Below, in pieces: positions 34,530 to 44,998 of a DNA stretch of 64,000 nt; the stretch's first letter is position 1; every line of letters begins with the position of its first letter. The notes beneath the pieces were generated by a model. The model ran no database searches and had not been told where the DNA came from. It saw nothing but the letters and a program-made list of their open reading frames with translations. The DNA lies in the NCBI GenBank assembly GCA_963844325.1, contig CAWJNV010000002.1, positions 6,324,001-6,388,000 on the forward strand. Reading direction: 5' to 3'. This DNA comes from CADCTQ01 sp963844325. GTDB taxonomy: Bacteria > Bacteroidota > Bacteroidia > Cytophagales > 172606-1. The position numbers and the translations under genes were made by a program.

Positions 34530-35686
34530 TTACTGCCCAATTCCCCCCACATCCACCCAACACCGCTTTGCCCAGCTTTCCAGGCCCTTTTCGGCGAGTT
34601 GCACGCCCTTGGCGCCTTCGTAGAGGATCCCAGGGGAAGGGCTCGTCCTTCACCACGTGGCGCAGGAACAATTCCCACTGCACTTTAAAGGCATTGTCGA
34701 AGGGCTCCTGCTCGGGCACCTTGGCCCAGCCCTCGAAGAAGTTGATGGGCTGCGGAATATCGGGGTTCCAGACGGGCTTGGGCGTGTTGCCGTAGTGCTG
34801 GATGTAGCATTCCCGCAGGCCCGCCACGGCCGAGCCTTTCGTGCCGTCCACTTGCAGCGTGAGCAGATCGTCGCGGCGCACCCGCACGGTCCACGACGAG
34901 TTGAAGTGGGCGACCACGCCGTTTTCCAGTTCGAAGGTGGCGTAGGCGGCATCGTCGGCCGTGCACTTGTAGGGTTTGCCCGCTTCGTCGATGCGTTCGG
35001 GAATGTGCGTGGCGCCGAGGCACGACACCGACTTTACCTTGCCGAACAGATGATCGAGCACGTACCGCCAGTGGCAGAGCATGTCCACGATGATGCCGCC
35101 GTCGTCTTCCTTGCGGTAGTTCCAGGAGGGCCGCTGCGCCGGGATGGTAGTGGCCTTCGAACACCCAGTAGCCGAACTCGCCGCGCACCGAGAGGATCTG
35201 GCCGAAGAAGTCGTTCTGCATGAGCCGCTTGAGTTTGAGCAGTCCGGGCAGCCAGAGCTTGTCCTGCACCACGCCGTTCTTGAGGCCCGCTTCCCGGCAC
35301 AGCCGTGTAGAGTTCCAGGGCCGTCTCCGTGTCCACGGCCGTCGGTTTTTCGCAGTACACGTGCTTGCCGGCTTTCACGGCCTGGCGCACCGCCTTCGGC
35401 GCGGCGGCCGGTGGTCTGGGCATCGAAGTAAATCTGGTTGTGCGGGTCTTCGAGGGCTTCTGTCCAGGTCGGTGGTACATCGCGTCACGCCCGATGCGTC
35501 TGCAAGTGTTGCGAGCTTGTCGGCGTCGCGGCCGACCAGCACGGGGTCGGGCATGATGATTTCGGCGGCGCCTACTTTTACGCCGCCCTGTTTAATGATT
35601 TCCACGATGGAGCGCATCAGGTGCTGGTTGGTGCCCATGCGGCCCGTTACGCCGTTCATGATAATGCCGATTCGGTGTTCTTTCAT
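34530..35686 (-). pseudogene. Gfo/Idh/MocA family oxidoreductase, five frameshifts
   Basis: Read across five single-base insertions (near 35461, 35393, 35307, 35141 and 34626), the gene gives a coherent protein of 383 residues. It runs from MKEHRIGIIMNGVTGRMG, through AVKAGKHVYCEKPTAVD (active-site EKP motif) and GGIIVDMLCHWRYVLDHLFG, to a normal stop. No internal stop or obvious missense loss is seen once frames are joined. It may be a recent pseudogene, or intact with assembly indels. The family oxidises sugars or cyclitols with NAD(P). Confidence 0.85.
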
Positions 35687-35714
35687 TGATCAGGGAGTTA
35701 AATAATAGGGGAGG

Positions 35715-35800
35715 TTGGATGGCTATATGGTTGTATGGTTAATCCAACAGACCATATAGTCATTCAGCCATATAACCATTCAGCCATCCAACCATTGTCT
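35715..35800. repeat. Word-repeat hairpin, TATGGCTGGATGGTT family, copy 3
   Basis: GGTTGGATGGCTATATGG pairs with CCATATAACCATTCAGCC and neighbouring words. The 30-bp loop block found in the other two copies is missing. It lies between two minus-strand genes of the carbohydrate locus. Confidence 0.8.
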
Positions 35801-35803
35801 GTT

Positions 35804-36636
35804 TTAAGCATGTTGATAATACGCGCCGATGATCTTGTCCAGGAAGGCCGCCTGGTCGCCGGCCCAGTACCGGTTCGAGAAGATTTCGACTTCGTTGAAG
35901 CCCGTAAAGCCGGCCTTTTCCACCCAGCCGCGGATCTGGCGGAGGTTGATGCAGCCTTCCCCCATCAGGCCCCGGTCGTTGAGCAGGTCGGTGGTGGGCG
36001 TTTTCCAGTCGCAGAGGTGGAAGGCCAGCAGTTGTTCGTTCCGGCCGCAGCGGTAAATCTCGGTTTCCAGGGCCGGGTCCCACCAGAGATGGTACACGTC
36101 CACGGCCACGCCCACCCACGGCGAATCCAGTTCCTCGGCCATATCGTTGGCCTGCGCCAGCGTGTTGATGGCCGAGCGGCTGTCGGCGTACATCGGGTGC
36201 AGGGGCTCGATGGCCAGCTTAACCCCGGCGGCCTCCGCGTGGGGCAGCACGCCGCAATGCCGTCGCGGATTTGTTGCCGGGACTCCTCCAGCGGCTGGCC
36301 CGGTACGGCCCCGCACACCAGCACCACGTGCGGCGCGCCCAGGGCGGCGGCTTCGTCGATTGCCTTCCGGTTGTCGTCGAGGGCGAGTTGCCGGCCGGCC
36401 GCGTCGGCGTGCGGGAAAAAGCCGCCCCGGCAGAGCGAAACGACTTTCAAGTTAAGCTCCCCCAGCATTTGTCCGGTCTGGTGAATGTTGCGTCCGGCCA
36501 GGGCGTCGCGCCACACGGTAATGCCGCCGACGCCGGCCTCCGCAAACCGCCGCGCGGCTTCTTCGATGGACCAGGGCTTGGTGGTGATGGTGTGCACGCA
36601 CAGCCGCGACAGGTCAGTAAGGGGTGCGGCGCTCAT
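35804..36636 (-). pseudogene. Sugar phosphate isomerase/epimerase-like TIM barrel, one frameshift
   Basis: After restoring one missing base near 36250, the gene encodes about 277 residues with a xylose-isomerase-like barrel. Marks are VSLCRGGFFPH, KLAIEPLHPMYADSRSAI, VAVDVYHLWWDP and FHLCDWKTPTTD, which carry the metal-binding Glu/Asp/His set. Its ATG overlaps the stop of the GH88-like gene (ATGA). It may be an isomerase/epimerase of the locus. Pseudogene or assembly error cannot be told apart here. Confidence 0.82.
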
Positions 36637-38016
36637 TGGACGGCCCGGAAAAAGGTGTAATACGGTTCGTTGCGGGCCAGCCGCTCAGGTAAAGGGCCGT
36701 CTCGCGGAGGTGGTAGTCGCCCCACATGCTCGACTCGCCGTTGGGAATCTTGCTCCCGGCGGGCACGTAGTCCCAGCCGTTGGGCCGGTGGTAGATCGAA
36801 TGCAGGAGGAGTCCTTCGTGTTCGGGTTTGGTGCTCAGGTACGGCTCGTCGAGCAGCGTATTGAGCACGGTAAGCCCGGCCTGGGAGTAACGTTTGCCAG
36901 CTTCGGCGTCGCCCTTTTCCGCCAGGTAGCGGCCCAGCCGGAGCAGCCCCTGCGCCCCGATGGCCGCGGCCGAGCTGTCCACGGGTTCGTAGGTCGTTGT
37001 AGGGATCGGCGGGGCGGCCCAGGTAGTCGCCGAGGCGGTGCAGTTGCGGGGCGCCGGTGTCCCAGTACGGAATGCCGTCGGTGGGCGTGTGTTCAATGTA
37101 AAAGTCGCAGGTGGCGCGGGCCGCTTTGAGCATACCAGCCTTCCACGGCATTGCGGCCGCCGAAGGGCGCCAGTTGGGCGTCGTCCACCAGGGCCAGGCA
37201 TTCGAGTTCTTCGGGGAAGCCGCACATGGCCCAGGCCAGGCCGCGGGTCCAGGTGGTGAAGCCCGAGTAGCCCTGCTGGGCGTTGGGGGCGCGGAAGTTG
37301 CCGTCTTTGGTGTTGAACATGCTTTCGTGGACGGTGCGGCCCCACACGTCGTAGCTGTCGCGGCCTTCGCCGTAGTACACCGAGTAGTCGGCGGTGGCCT
37401 TCATGTGCAGCAGGGCCCGTTCGAGCAGGTCGATCTTCACGTCGTTTTCGGCCTGGAACACGTGGCCCAGCAGGTGGCTCACCAGCAGCGACCGGCACGA
37501 ACGGATGGTGTCCACGAACAGGGAATGCGGGCCGTTGAAGGAATGGATGAAGCCGCCGCCCCTGGTGGGGGTCCAGCGGCTCGCCTGCACGGCCCCCGAG
37601 ATTTTGAGGGCCAGTTCGTAGAAGTGCCTTTCCCATTCGTTGTACTCGGTTTTGCCTTCTTTCATCAGGCGCAGCAGGTTGCCGTAGGTGCTCACGTTGT
37701 TGAAGCCGTGGTCGTGCACGCCGATGTGGCTGATGTGGGGCGCCATGACTTCCAGCGTCTTGCGGCGGCCGTATTCGAGGAACCGGGTTTCGCCGGTGGC
37801 GTCGAATTGCAGCAGGGCCGCGCCGAACTGGAAGCCCTGCGTCCACTCGGTCCAGCCGCGGGTGGTGTAGCGGCCCGCCTCGGTAAACACGGGGGAGCCT
37901 TTGGAAGCGTCGTAGTGCCGGTCGATCCGCAGGATTTTCTCGCCGGACAGTTGCCAGCATCGTTCCAGTTTGCCCGAAAGATCAGCGGGGGAGAGGCCGT
38001 TGTTGATTTGGATCAA
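36633..38016 (-). pseudogene. GH88-like glycoside hydrolase, three frameshifts
   Basis: Joining frames across two insertions (near 37140 and 36992) and one deletion (near 36686) gives about 460 residues. Marks of the alpha/alpha-barrel GH88/GH105-like group are GWTEWTQGFQFGAALL, HDHGFNNVSTYGNLLRL, TTWTRGLAWAMCGF, YEPVDSSAAAIGAQGLLRLG and SSMWGDYHLRETAL. GH88 enzymes remove unsaturated uronic acids left by polysaccharide lyases. No signal peptide is seen, so it would act in the cytoplasm unless the start is wrong. Confidence 0.75.
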
Positions 38017-38391
38017 TGGAGTGAGGGAGTTTAGGGGTTAGTGAGTTTGAGAGTTAGAGCGTTTGAGGGTTTGTCAGGAATTATTCAGCGCGCAGACGCT
38101 TCGGTATGACACGGGAAGCGGCTTTTCTCCTTATCCATCAGAACTAATTGTTTTTTGGTAATGACTGCTTGAACAGAAGAACTACCCCCGGCCCCTCCTA
38201 GCAAAAAGCATCCTTTTATGAAGATCATTCATCCACATTTATGATTGAAGTACAAACCAGTTGGCGACTGGCTGGGAACCTATGGCGGAAACATATGCCA
38301 TATCTCGGAGATATGGCATATGTTTCCGCCAAACCCGCTGCCCCTGTCACCCGCTTGCACGCCGGGCAACGAATACAACTCCCGCCCAAAC
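38017..38391. other. Intergenic region with a near-perfect 47-bp palindrome
   Basis: This 375-bp gap has a one-sided GAGTTTGAGAGTTAGAG-type word tract (about 38028-38072) and the palindrome at 38284-38330. No gene is supported. Confidence 0.6.
38284..38330. repeat. 47-bp palindrome with a one-base loop
   Basis: A 23-bp arm beginning GGCGGAAACATATGCC is followed by a single G and its exact reverse complement. All 23 pairs match. It is AT/GC mixed, unlike a terminator, and has no T run. The position, about 270 bp upstream of the GH88-like start and 60 bp after the next gene's stop, would suit a protein-binding site, an mRNA end structure or a relic of an inserted element. Confidence 0.9.
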
Positions 38392-41139
38392 CTACTCCGA
38401 CCCCTTCCCGTCGCCGCGCCGCTCGAAAAAGAGCCAGTCGAGCCGGATGATGTCCTGGGCGTTGGGTTGCTTGCACCGGAAAACCAGGTACAGGTCGTGC
38501 GTGCCGCTTGCCGTTTTGAGCGGGGCCGTCAGCTTCTGCCAATCCGCCGTGCCCGCCGTAGGCGGAACCTCCACCGCACCCACCGTTTCGCCCCGGGTGG
38601 AATCCAGGCGTACTTCCAGCGTGACGCCCGGCGTCGTGGTGGCGTAGCCGCAGGTGATGCCGCCCACGTCGGTAAGGTCAATGCCGCGGTACACCGCGTG
38701 GGAGCCGTGGCGGATGTTGCCCACGTACCGGGCGTCGCCGTCCTCGATTTCCCCGAATGCCTTTACCCGGTGGGCCACGTCGTAGCTTTCAGCCTGCACC
38801 AGCGGGTATCTGAGCACCCGCACGGCGCTGCCCTCCAAGGGTTTTACCCCCGCCCCGCCCTTGTCGCGGTACGCCGCCGAGAGCCGGTAGAAGCCCCCCG
38901 TAGATTGCCGGTCCGGGCGCACCGGCTGGATATTACCCGCTACGCCAATTTTCTGCGGCTTCTGCCCTTCCGCATCCAGCGACAGAATGTAGTTCACCAT
39001 CTGGGCGGCGGCTTTTTGGGAAAGCTGCGGGTGGGCCACCATCGTAAATTTCTGCGTCCAGACGCCGCCGCCCCCCTTGATCACCTTTTCGGCCAGCCGG
39101 TCGGCGGCGTGCGGCTCGTCCCGGTACCTGAGGGCCACCTGCCGGTAACTCGGGCCGATGGAGGGACCATCGGGCTGGTGGCAGCTTTTGCAGTCGCTGC
39201 CGTCGATGAGCACCTTGCCGGGGTGCGTTCCCTCCCGGGCCTGCGCCGTGAGCACCGGCGAAAGGTTATCGCCCCCGGTGGTGTAGGCCACGAACACGTT
39301 CACGCCGGCCGGCTTGATCGCGCCGGCGGCCAGGCTGCCGTCTTCGGCGTCTTCCACCCGCACCTGGTAGGGCACCGGCCGGCCGGGCCACCAGAACGTG
39401 CCGTTGCCCGCCAGTTCGATGCCTACCCGCGGCGGCGTATTGCCCACGATCACTTCCACGGCGGCTTCGGCCTTTTTGCCGCCCGCGTCGGTAACCGTAA
39501 GGCGGCAGGGGTACACGCCGTTTTTGGTAAAAGTAAACGTGGGATTGGGCTCCCGCGAAAGGGCATTGGGCGTACCCGCGGCCCCGAATTCCCAGCGGTA
39601 CGTGAGGGCGTCGCCGTCGTGGTCCAGGGTGCCGTCGCTGGAGAACTGCACCGTGAGCGGGGCCTTGCCGGCCGTGACGGAGGCGGCGGCTTTTGCCACC
39701 GGCGGCCGGTTGCCGGGGTTGTAGGTAATGCGGCTCAGGCGGGCGTCGCGGTTGTTGCTGTACCAGCCGGCGCCGTATTCGAGTACGTACAGCGACCCGT
39801 CGGGGCCAAAGGCCATATCCACCGGCGAAGAAAATTCCGTGGCGGGCATAAAGGGTTCGATGCCGGCCGGGTTGCCGTCGGCGTCGAGGCGCACCACTTT
39901 CACCCAGTCGCGCATCCATTCGAAGAGAAACAGGCAACCGTCGTAGTAGGCGGGAAATTTGGTTTCCACCGCCAGGCCGGGGTTGTACCGGTACACCGGG
40001 CCGGCCAGGGCCGAACGGCCGCCGGTTCCCAGGCCGGGGAACGTGTCGGATTCGACGTAGGTGTACCAGATGAACGGCTTTTGGGCCGGCGGCAGTACCC
40101 GCTGCCCGGTGTTGTTGGGCGAACCGTTTTCCGGTGCGGCCGGGTCGGGGTACGGCCCGATAGCCCCGGTGGCAAAATCAACCTTCGGGTAGGGCTTGTT
40201 GTCGCCCACGAAGTAGGGCCAGCCGTAGTTGCCGGGCCGCCGGGCCACGTTAAATTCGTCGTAGGCAGCCGGACCTTTCGCACCCGCCTGGTTGGCGTCG
40301 GGGCCAATGTCGCCGAAGTAGAGGGAGCCGGTGCGGGCGTCCACCGAAATGCGGAAGGGATTGCGGGCCCCCATCACGTAGATTTCGGGCTTGCCCTGCG
40401 AGCCGTCGCGGGGGAACAGATTGCCCTCGGGCACGGTGTAGGTGCCGTCGGGCTGCGGCCGGATGCGCAGGATTTTGCCGCGGTAGTCGCTGGTGTTGGC
40501 CGACGTACGCTGGGCGTCGAACGCCATGCGGCCGGGCCGTTCGTCCACGGGCGCGTAGCCGTCCTGCTGGCTGGGGTTGGTATTGTCGCCCACGGCGATG
40601 TAGAGGTCACCATTCGGGCCGAAGGCCAGCGAACCGGCCGAGTGGCAGCATTCTTCGCGCTGCGTGGGAATCCGGAGCAGAATTTTTTCCGTACGTAAGT
40701 CCAGCGTCCCGTCGCGGAGGGTAAACCGCGATACGTGCTGTTGCGGCGTGGCGCCGGCCGGGGAGTAGTACAGGTAGAGGTGGCCGTTGGCGTCGAAGGC
40801 GGGGTCGAGGGCAATGCCCAGCAGGCCGTCGTTGTTGCCGGCAAACACGTCGAGCCGGGCCACGGGGGCGGCGCGGCCGGTGGCCGGGTCGTAGCGGTGG
40901 AGGCTGCCGTACCGTTCCACCCAGTACACTTCGCCCCGGGTCGTCACGGCCAGTTCCATCGGTTCGCGCAGGTCGGCGGCCAGTACGGTGCGGGTAAACC
41001 GGTTTTCGTCGGGCGGCTGCCCGGCCGGCACCACCCGCAACGCGGTTACGGCCGCCGGCCGGGGTGCGGCTTCGCGGCCGGCGTAGCGCACCGACAGGAG
41101 GACGGGGAGCAGGGAGAGCAGGAGTTTGGCCGGGTGCAT
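38392..41139 (-). CDS. PQQ-dependent sugar dehydrogenase-like protein with PKD, cytochrome c and CBM6 domains
   Basis: The protein has 915 residues from the chosen ATG (MHPAKLLLSLLPVLLSV), giving a signal peptide. Order: soluble glucose dehydrogenase-type beta-propeller (about 45-475, with NNDGLLGIALDPAF and GARNPFRISVD); a PKD domain (about 490-575); a linker; class I cytochrome c with CKSCH near 645 and a downstream Met; and a CBM6-like domain (about 775-905). It would oxidise a sugar in the periplasm and pass electrons to its own heme. CBM6 suggests polysaccharide binding. Confidence 0.88.
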   Translation of the reverse strand: MHPAKLLLSLLPVLLSVRYAGREAAPRPAAVTALRVVPAGQPPDENRFTRTVLAADLREPMELAVTTRGEVYWVERYGSLHRYDPATGRAAPVARLDVFAGNNDGLLGIALDPAFDANGHLYLYYSPAGATPQQHVSRFTLRDGTLDLRTEKILLRIPTQREECCHSAGSLAFGPNGDLYIAVGDNTNPSQQDGYAPVDERPGRMAFDAQRTSANTSDYRGKILRIRPQPDGTYTVPEGNLFPRDGSQGKPEIYVMGARNPFRISVDARTGSLYFGDIGPDANQAGAKGPAAYDEFNVARRPGNYGWPYFVGDNKPYPKVDFATGAIGPYPDPAAPENGSPNNTGQRVLPPAQKPFIWYTYVESDTFPGLGTGGRSALAGPVYRYNPGLAVETKFPAYYDGCLFLFEWMRDWVKVVRLDADGNPAGIEPFMPATEFSSPVDMAFGPDGSLYVLEYGAGWYSNNRDARLSRITYNPGNRPPVAKAAASVTAGKAPLTVQFSSDGTLDHDGDALTYRWEFGAAGTPNALSREPNPTFTFTKNGVYPCRLTVTDAGGKKAEAAVEVIVGNTPPRVGIELAGNGTFWWPGRPVPYQVRVEDAEDGSLAAGAIKPAGVNVFVAYTTGGDNLSPVLTAQAREGTHPGKVLIDGSDCKSCHQPDGPSIGPSYRQVALRYRDEPHAADRLAEKVIKGGGGVWTQKFTMVAHPQLSQKAAAQMVNYILSLDAEGQKPQKIGVAGNIQPVRPDRQSTGGFYRLSAAYRDKGGAGVKPLEGSAVRVLRYPLVQAESYDVAHRVKAFGEIEDGDARYVGNIRHGSHAVYRGIDLTDVGGITCGYATTTPGVTLEVRLDSTRGETVGAVEVPPTAGTADWQKLTAPLKTASGTHDLYLVFRCKQPNAQDIIRLDWLFFERRGDGKGSE

Positions 41140-41765
41140 ACGGAATGGGTACCGGCCGGTCACGCACCGACGGGTACCCGTTGGACTACGAGAGCAAAAG
41201 CGGGATGAGTACTACTTATACTCGTTATCATCCTATAAAAATAAAAAGGGCGGCCCGTTGGGGGCGGCCGGAAGAAAATTTAACCGCTTATTAATTGGGG
41301 GTTGCTTTCCTTTTACCGAATAAATGCTAAAATTAGCAGTAAGATTCCAGCCTGAGAAAACAGCCCGACGATACGGAGCGGCTGTAAAATCAGAAAAAAG
41401 CACCCAAAATGCCATTTACCTTTTGCGTCCTTGCGGGATTAAGGGGTCACCGGCTATGACCGTCCATCTTAAAGTGCTTCTTCTGGCTTTCCAGGCACCC
41501 AGGCGGTAACAAGAGCAGAAATCAGGAACAGCAGTTTTGTTTCATCCGGAGTCATTCCTTACCCGAATGCCGGCCGGACGCATCTTGCTGCCCTTCCGGG
41601 CAGAAATTTCACTGCCCACGTTTACGTTTCCGAAAGTTCAACCCAGCAATGACCTTATGCAAAGGACACCGGACCCGGCGTGCGGCGCTTGTATCCGGTC
41701 CGTTGTCTCATGTCTTACGTCTAACGATTTCATTCCCTTTACCCACTAAACCTACTCTTTCCCGT
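41140..41765. other. Divergent intergenic region between two sugar dehydrogenase-like genes
   Basis: This 626-bp gap has no supported gene. TGCTAAAATTAGCA at 41325-41338 (6-bp half-sites around AA) is a small operator-like inverted repeat. No consensus promoter was found. Confidence 0.45.
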
Positions 41766-44700
41766 ATGATTCGTACTTCTATTCCCCAAGGATTTGGAGA
41801 GAAGCACCCCGTGCGTACGCCATTACGCATTTCTTCAAGCATGCTGTTGTCCTTCCTGCTGCTGGCCCTGGGCGCCTTCCGGGCGGCGGCATCGGTGCTG
41901 CCCACCGGCTTCGTGGAAAGCCGCCTCGCCACCGGCCTCGACCCCACTTCCCTCGAAATCGCCCCGGACGGACGGCTTTTCGTGACCGAAAAGAACGGCC
42001 GCATCCGGATCATCAAAAACGGCGTAATGCTCTCCACGCCCTTTATGACCCTGTCGGTGGACAATTTTGACGAACGGGGCCTGCAGAACCTCATTCTCGA
42101 TCCCGATTTCGCCAGCAACGGCTACGTGTACATACTCTACATGCCGGCCGGCTCCAACCAGAACCGGGTGAGCCGCTTCAAGGCCAGCGGCGACGTGGTG
42201 GTGGCGGGCAGCGAATTCGTGCTGCTCAACCTGGGCACCAGCCAGGGCAGCATCCACAACGGCGGCGGCATGTACTTCCTCGACGGCAAGCTGTTCATCA
42301 CCACCGGCGACGGCGGCAACTACAACCTGCCGCAGTCGATCAACAGCCTGCTGGGCAAAATCCTCCGGATCAACCCCGACGGCACCATCCCGACCGACAA
42401 CCCGTTCTACAACTCGGCCACCGGCGTGAACCGGGCCATCTGGGCACGGGGCATGCGCAACCCCTTCAAGGCCAGCGTGCAGCGGGGCACCAACCGCGTG
42501 TTCATCAACGACGTGGGCACGGCCACCTGGGAAGAAGTCAACGAACCCGTGGCCGGCAAAAACTACGGCTACCCCATGCTCGAAGGGTTCCGCACGGCCG
42601 GCCAGTACGCCCCCGGCAATTACCAGGACCCCTTCTTCGCCTACAACCACACCGAAGGCTGCTCCATTACGGGCGGCGCCTTCTACAACCCGGTCAACGC
42701 GCAGTTCCCGGCCAGCTACGTGGGCAAGTACTTCTACGCCGACTACTGCGCCGGCTACATCCGCACGGTGGACCTGACCACCAAGGCCAAGGGCAACTTC
42801 GCCACGGGCGTCAACCGCCCCGTTGACATCAAGGTCGGCCCCGACGGCAGCATGTACTACCTGGTGCGGGGCAGCACCAACAGCAACACCTCCACCACCA
42901 ACGGGGAAGTGTGGCGGATCACGTACACGGCGTCCCAGTCGCCCTTTATCTCGGCCCACCCCACCAGTCAGACCACGTCGGTGGGCGGCTCGGTGACCTT
43001 CACCGTGGGCTCCTCGGGCAGTGCCCCCCTCACCTACCAGTGGCAGCGCAACGGCGTCAACATCACCGGCGCCACTTCGTCGAGCTACACGCTTTCGAAC
43101 ATCAGCCTGTCGAGCAGCGGCGCCACGTTCCGGGCAGTGGTTACCAACAACTTCGGCAGCGTCACCAGCAACAGCGCCACGCTGACCGTGCTCGACAACG
43201 CGGCCCCCACGGCAACCATTACGAGCCCCGTAGCGGGCACCAAGTACAACGCCGGCCAGACGATTTCCTTTGCTGGCACGGGCTCCGACCCCGAAGACGG
43301 GACGCTGCCGGCATCGGCCCTTACCTGGTGGGTGGATTTCTACCACGATGATACCGGCCTGCACACCCACCCGGTCATTCCGCCCACGAGCGGCATCACC
43401 GGCAGTTCGTTCCAGGTGCCGCTGTCGATACACGGCTTCAACGTGTGGTACCGCATTTACCTGCGGGTAACCGACTCGGACGGCCAGGCAACCACGACCT
43501 TCCGCGAAGTATACCCCAACCGGTCTACCTACACCATTACCTCCAACCCGTCGGGCCTCCAGTTGTACCTGGACGGCGAAAGCATCTTCACGCCGTATTC
43601 CTACACCATCACGGTGGGGGCCGTCCAGACGGTAGAAGCCCGCAGCCCGCAGGACCGGAACGGCACGAGCTACCAGTTCAGCAACTGGTCGGACGGCGGC
43701 GCGGCCACGCATACCATCAAGATCCCGGCCACCAACGCCACGCTGACGGCCAACTATACGGCTACGGGCCCCGTCAACCTGCGGACGCCCGAAAACCCGG
43801 CCAATGCCGTGAGCGGGCTCAACTACCAGTACTACCAGGGGATCTGGAACAACCTGCCCGCCTTCGGCACCCTTACGCCCCGGGCCACCGGCACGGGAAC
43901 CTCGTTTTCGCTCACGCCCAAGCTGCGCGCCGATTTCTACGCCTTCCGGTACACGGGCTTCGTGGACGTGCCCACCGACGGCACCTACACCTTCTACACC
44001 CGCTCCGACGACGGCAGCCAGTTGCTGATCGGCAATACGCTGGTGGTCAACAATGACGGCCTGCACGGACCCGAAGAACGTTCGGGCAGCATCGGCCTGA
44101 AAGCCGGCAAGCACGCCATCACGGTGACGTATTTTGACCACGCCGGCGAAGGCGATCTGCTCTCGGTGAGCTACGCCGGCCCCGCAATCTCCAAGCGGTC
44201 GATCCCCGCGGCGGCCCTGTTCCGGACCACCAGCACCACCCCGCCGCCCTTCACGGCCACGCTGGAAGCCGAAAACGCGGTGCGTTCGGGCGCAGTGGTC
44301 AGTACCCAGCATTCGGGCTACACCGGCACCGGGTTTGTGGATTACCTCAACCCCACCGGCGACTACGTGGAGTGGACGGCCAACGTGCCCACCGCCGGCG
44401 CGTACGCCCTCTCCTTCCGGTACGCCCTGCAAAGCGCCCAGGCCCGGCAACTGGCGATCCGCGTGAATGGTACGCTGGTCAATTCGGCACTGACGTTCCC
44501 CCCGACCATTTCCCTGACGTCGTGGACCTACGTGAGCCTGACGGCCAACCTGCAGGCGGGAGCCAACACGATCCGGGCAACCGCCACGGGTACGAGCGGC
44601 CCCAACCTCGACCACCTGCGGGTCAGCGCCGCATCGGGGGCCCGGGTAGCGGGTGCCTCGCCGGCCGAGGCGCAGGAAGAACTGGCGGATGCCGTGCAAC

Positions 44701-44927
44701 TCTACCCGGTACCGGTTGACCAGGTGCTTACCGTGGTGACGCCCGACGCGGCCACGGCGCAACTGCGGCTCACGGGGGCGCAGGGCGTTGCCCTCAAGCC
44801 CACCATCCTGGAGCGGGGTACCCGCCACATCCTGCTGGACGTGAGCAGCCTGAAGAACGGGTTCTACCTGCTGACGGTACAAACCCCGCGCGGCCAGGTA
44901 ACCAAACGCGTGGTCATCGGGCGGTAA
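41766..44927 (+). CDS. Secreted PQQ-dependent sugar dehydrogenase-like protein with Ig, PA14, CBM6 and T9SS domains
   Basis: The protein has 1053 residues from MIRTSIPQGFG, with a hydrophobic signal at about 26-42 (a start at Met26 is possible). A glucose/sorbosone dehydrogenase-type propeller (about 50-385, LILDPDFASNGYVYILY, ARGMRNPFKASV) is followed by Ig-like (about 392-475) and Ig/PKD-like modules. A PA14 domain (about 683-815), a CBM6 domain (about 831-955) and a T9SS type A domain (about 978-1053, ending KRVVIGR) complete it. It is probably cell-surface or secreted and carbohydrate-directed. It is divergent from the cytochrome-fused homologue. Confidence 0.9.
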   Translation: MIRTSIPQGFGEKHPVRTPLRISSSMLLSFLLLALGAFRAAASVLPTGFVESRLATGLDPTSLEIAPDGRLFVTEKNGRIRIIKNGVMLSTPFMTLSVDNFDERGLQNLILDPDFASNGYVYILYMPAGSNQNRVSRFKASGDVVVAGSEFVLLNLGTSQGSIHNGGGMYFLDGKLFITTGDGGNYNLPQSINSLLGKILRINPDGTIPTDNPFYNSATGVNRAIWARGMRNPFKASVQRGTNRVFINDVGTATWEEVNEPVAGKNYGYPMLEGFRTAGQYAPGNYQDPFFAYNHTEGCSITGGAFYNPVNAQFPASYVGKYFYADYCAGYIRTVDLTTKAKGNFATGVNRPVDIKVGPDGSMYYLVRGSTNSNTSTTNGEVWRITYTASQSPFISAHPTSQTTSVGGSVTFTVGSSGSAPLTYQWQRNGVNITGATSSSYTLSNISLSSSGATFRAVVTNNFGSVTSNSATLTVLDNAAPTATITSPVAGTKYNAGQTISFAGTGSDPEDGTLPASALTWWVDFYHDDTGLHTHPVIPPTSGITGSSFQVPLSIHGFNVWYRIYLRVTDSDGQATTTFREVYPNRSTYTITSNPSGLQLYLDGESIFTPYSYTITVGAVQTVEARSPQDRNGTSYQFSNWSDGGAATHTIKIPATNATLTANYTATGPVNLRTPENPANAVSGLNYQYYQGIWNNLPAFGTLTPRATGTGTSFSLTPKLRADFYAFRYTGFVDVPTDGTYTFYTRSDDGSQLLIGNTLVVNNDGLHGPEERSGSIGLKAGKHAITVTYFDHAGEGDLLSVSYAGPAISKRSIPAAALFRTTSTTPPPFTATLEAENAVRSGAVVSTQHSGYTGTGFVDYLNPTGDYVEWTANVPTAGAYALSFRYALQSAQARQLAIRVNGTLVNSALTFPPTISLTSWTYVSLTANLQAGANTIRATATGTSGPNLDHLRVSAASGARVAGASPAEAQEELADAVQLYPVPVDQVLTVVTPDAATAQLRLTGAQGVALKPTILERGTRHILLDVSSLKNGFYLLTVQTPRGQVTKRVVIGR

Positions 44928-44966
44928 CAGCACCCTTCGAGGTGCCTGCGCAGCCCTTATCCCTCC

Positions 44967-44998
44967 GGAAGCCCGGCGCCGTCAGGTGCCGGGCTTCC
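44967..44998 (+). terminator. Hairpin after the secreted dehydrogenase gene
   Basis: GGAAGCCCGGCGCC pairs with GGTGCCGGGCTTCC around a GTCA loop. The stem is strong but only TT follows, so it may need help to terminate. Confidence 0.6.

Noticed and set aside
34500..34533. Full hairpin of the TTTACTG family at the end of the oxidoreductase gene
   Set aside because: Only one arm (TGATTACTGATTACTG words) is present; no complementary arm lies nearby, so it is not listed as a hairpin.
38245..40698. 817-codon plus-strand frame opposite the cytochrome-fused dehydrogenase
   Set aside because: The minus strand carries the propeller, PKD, CKSCH and CBM6 motifs; the plus frame has none.
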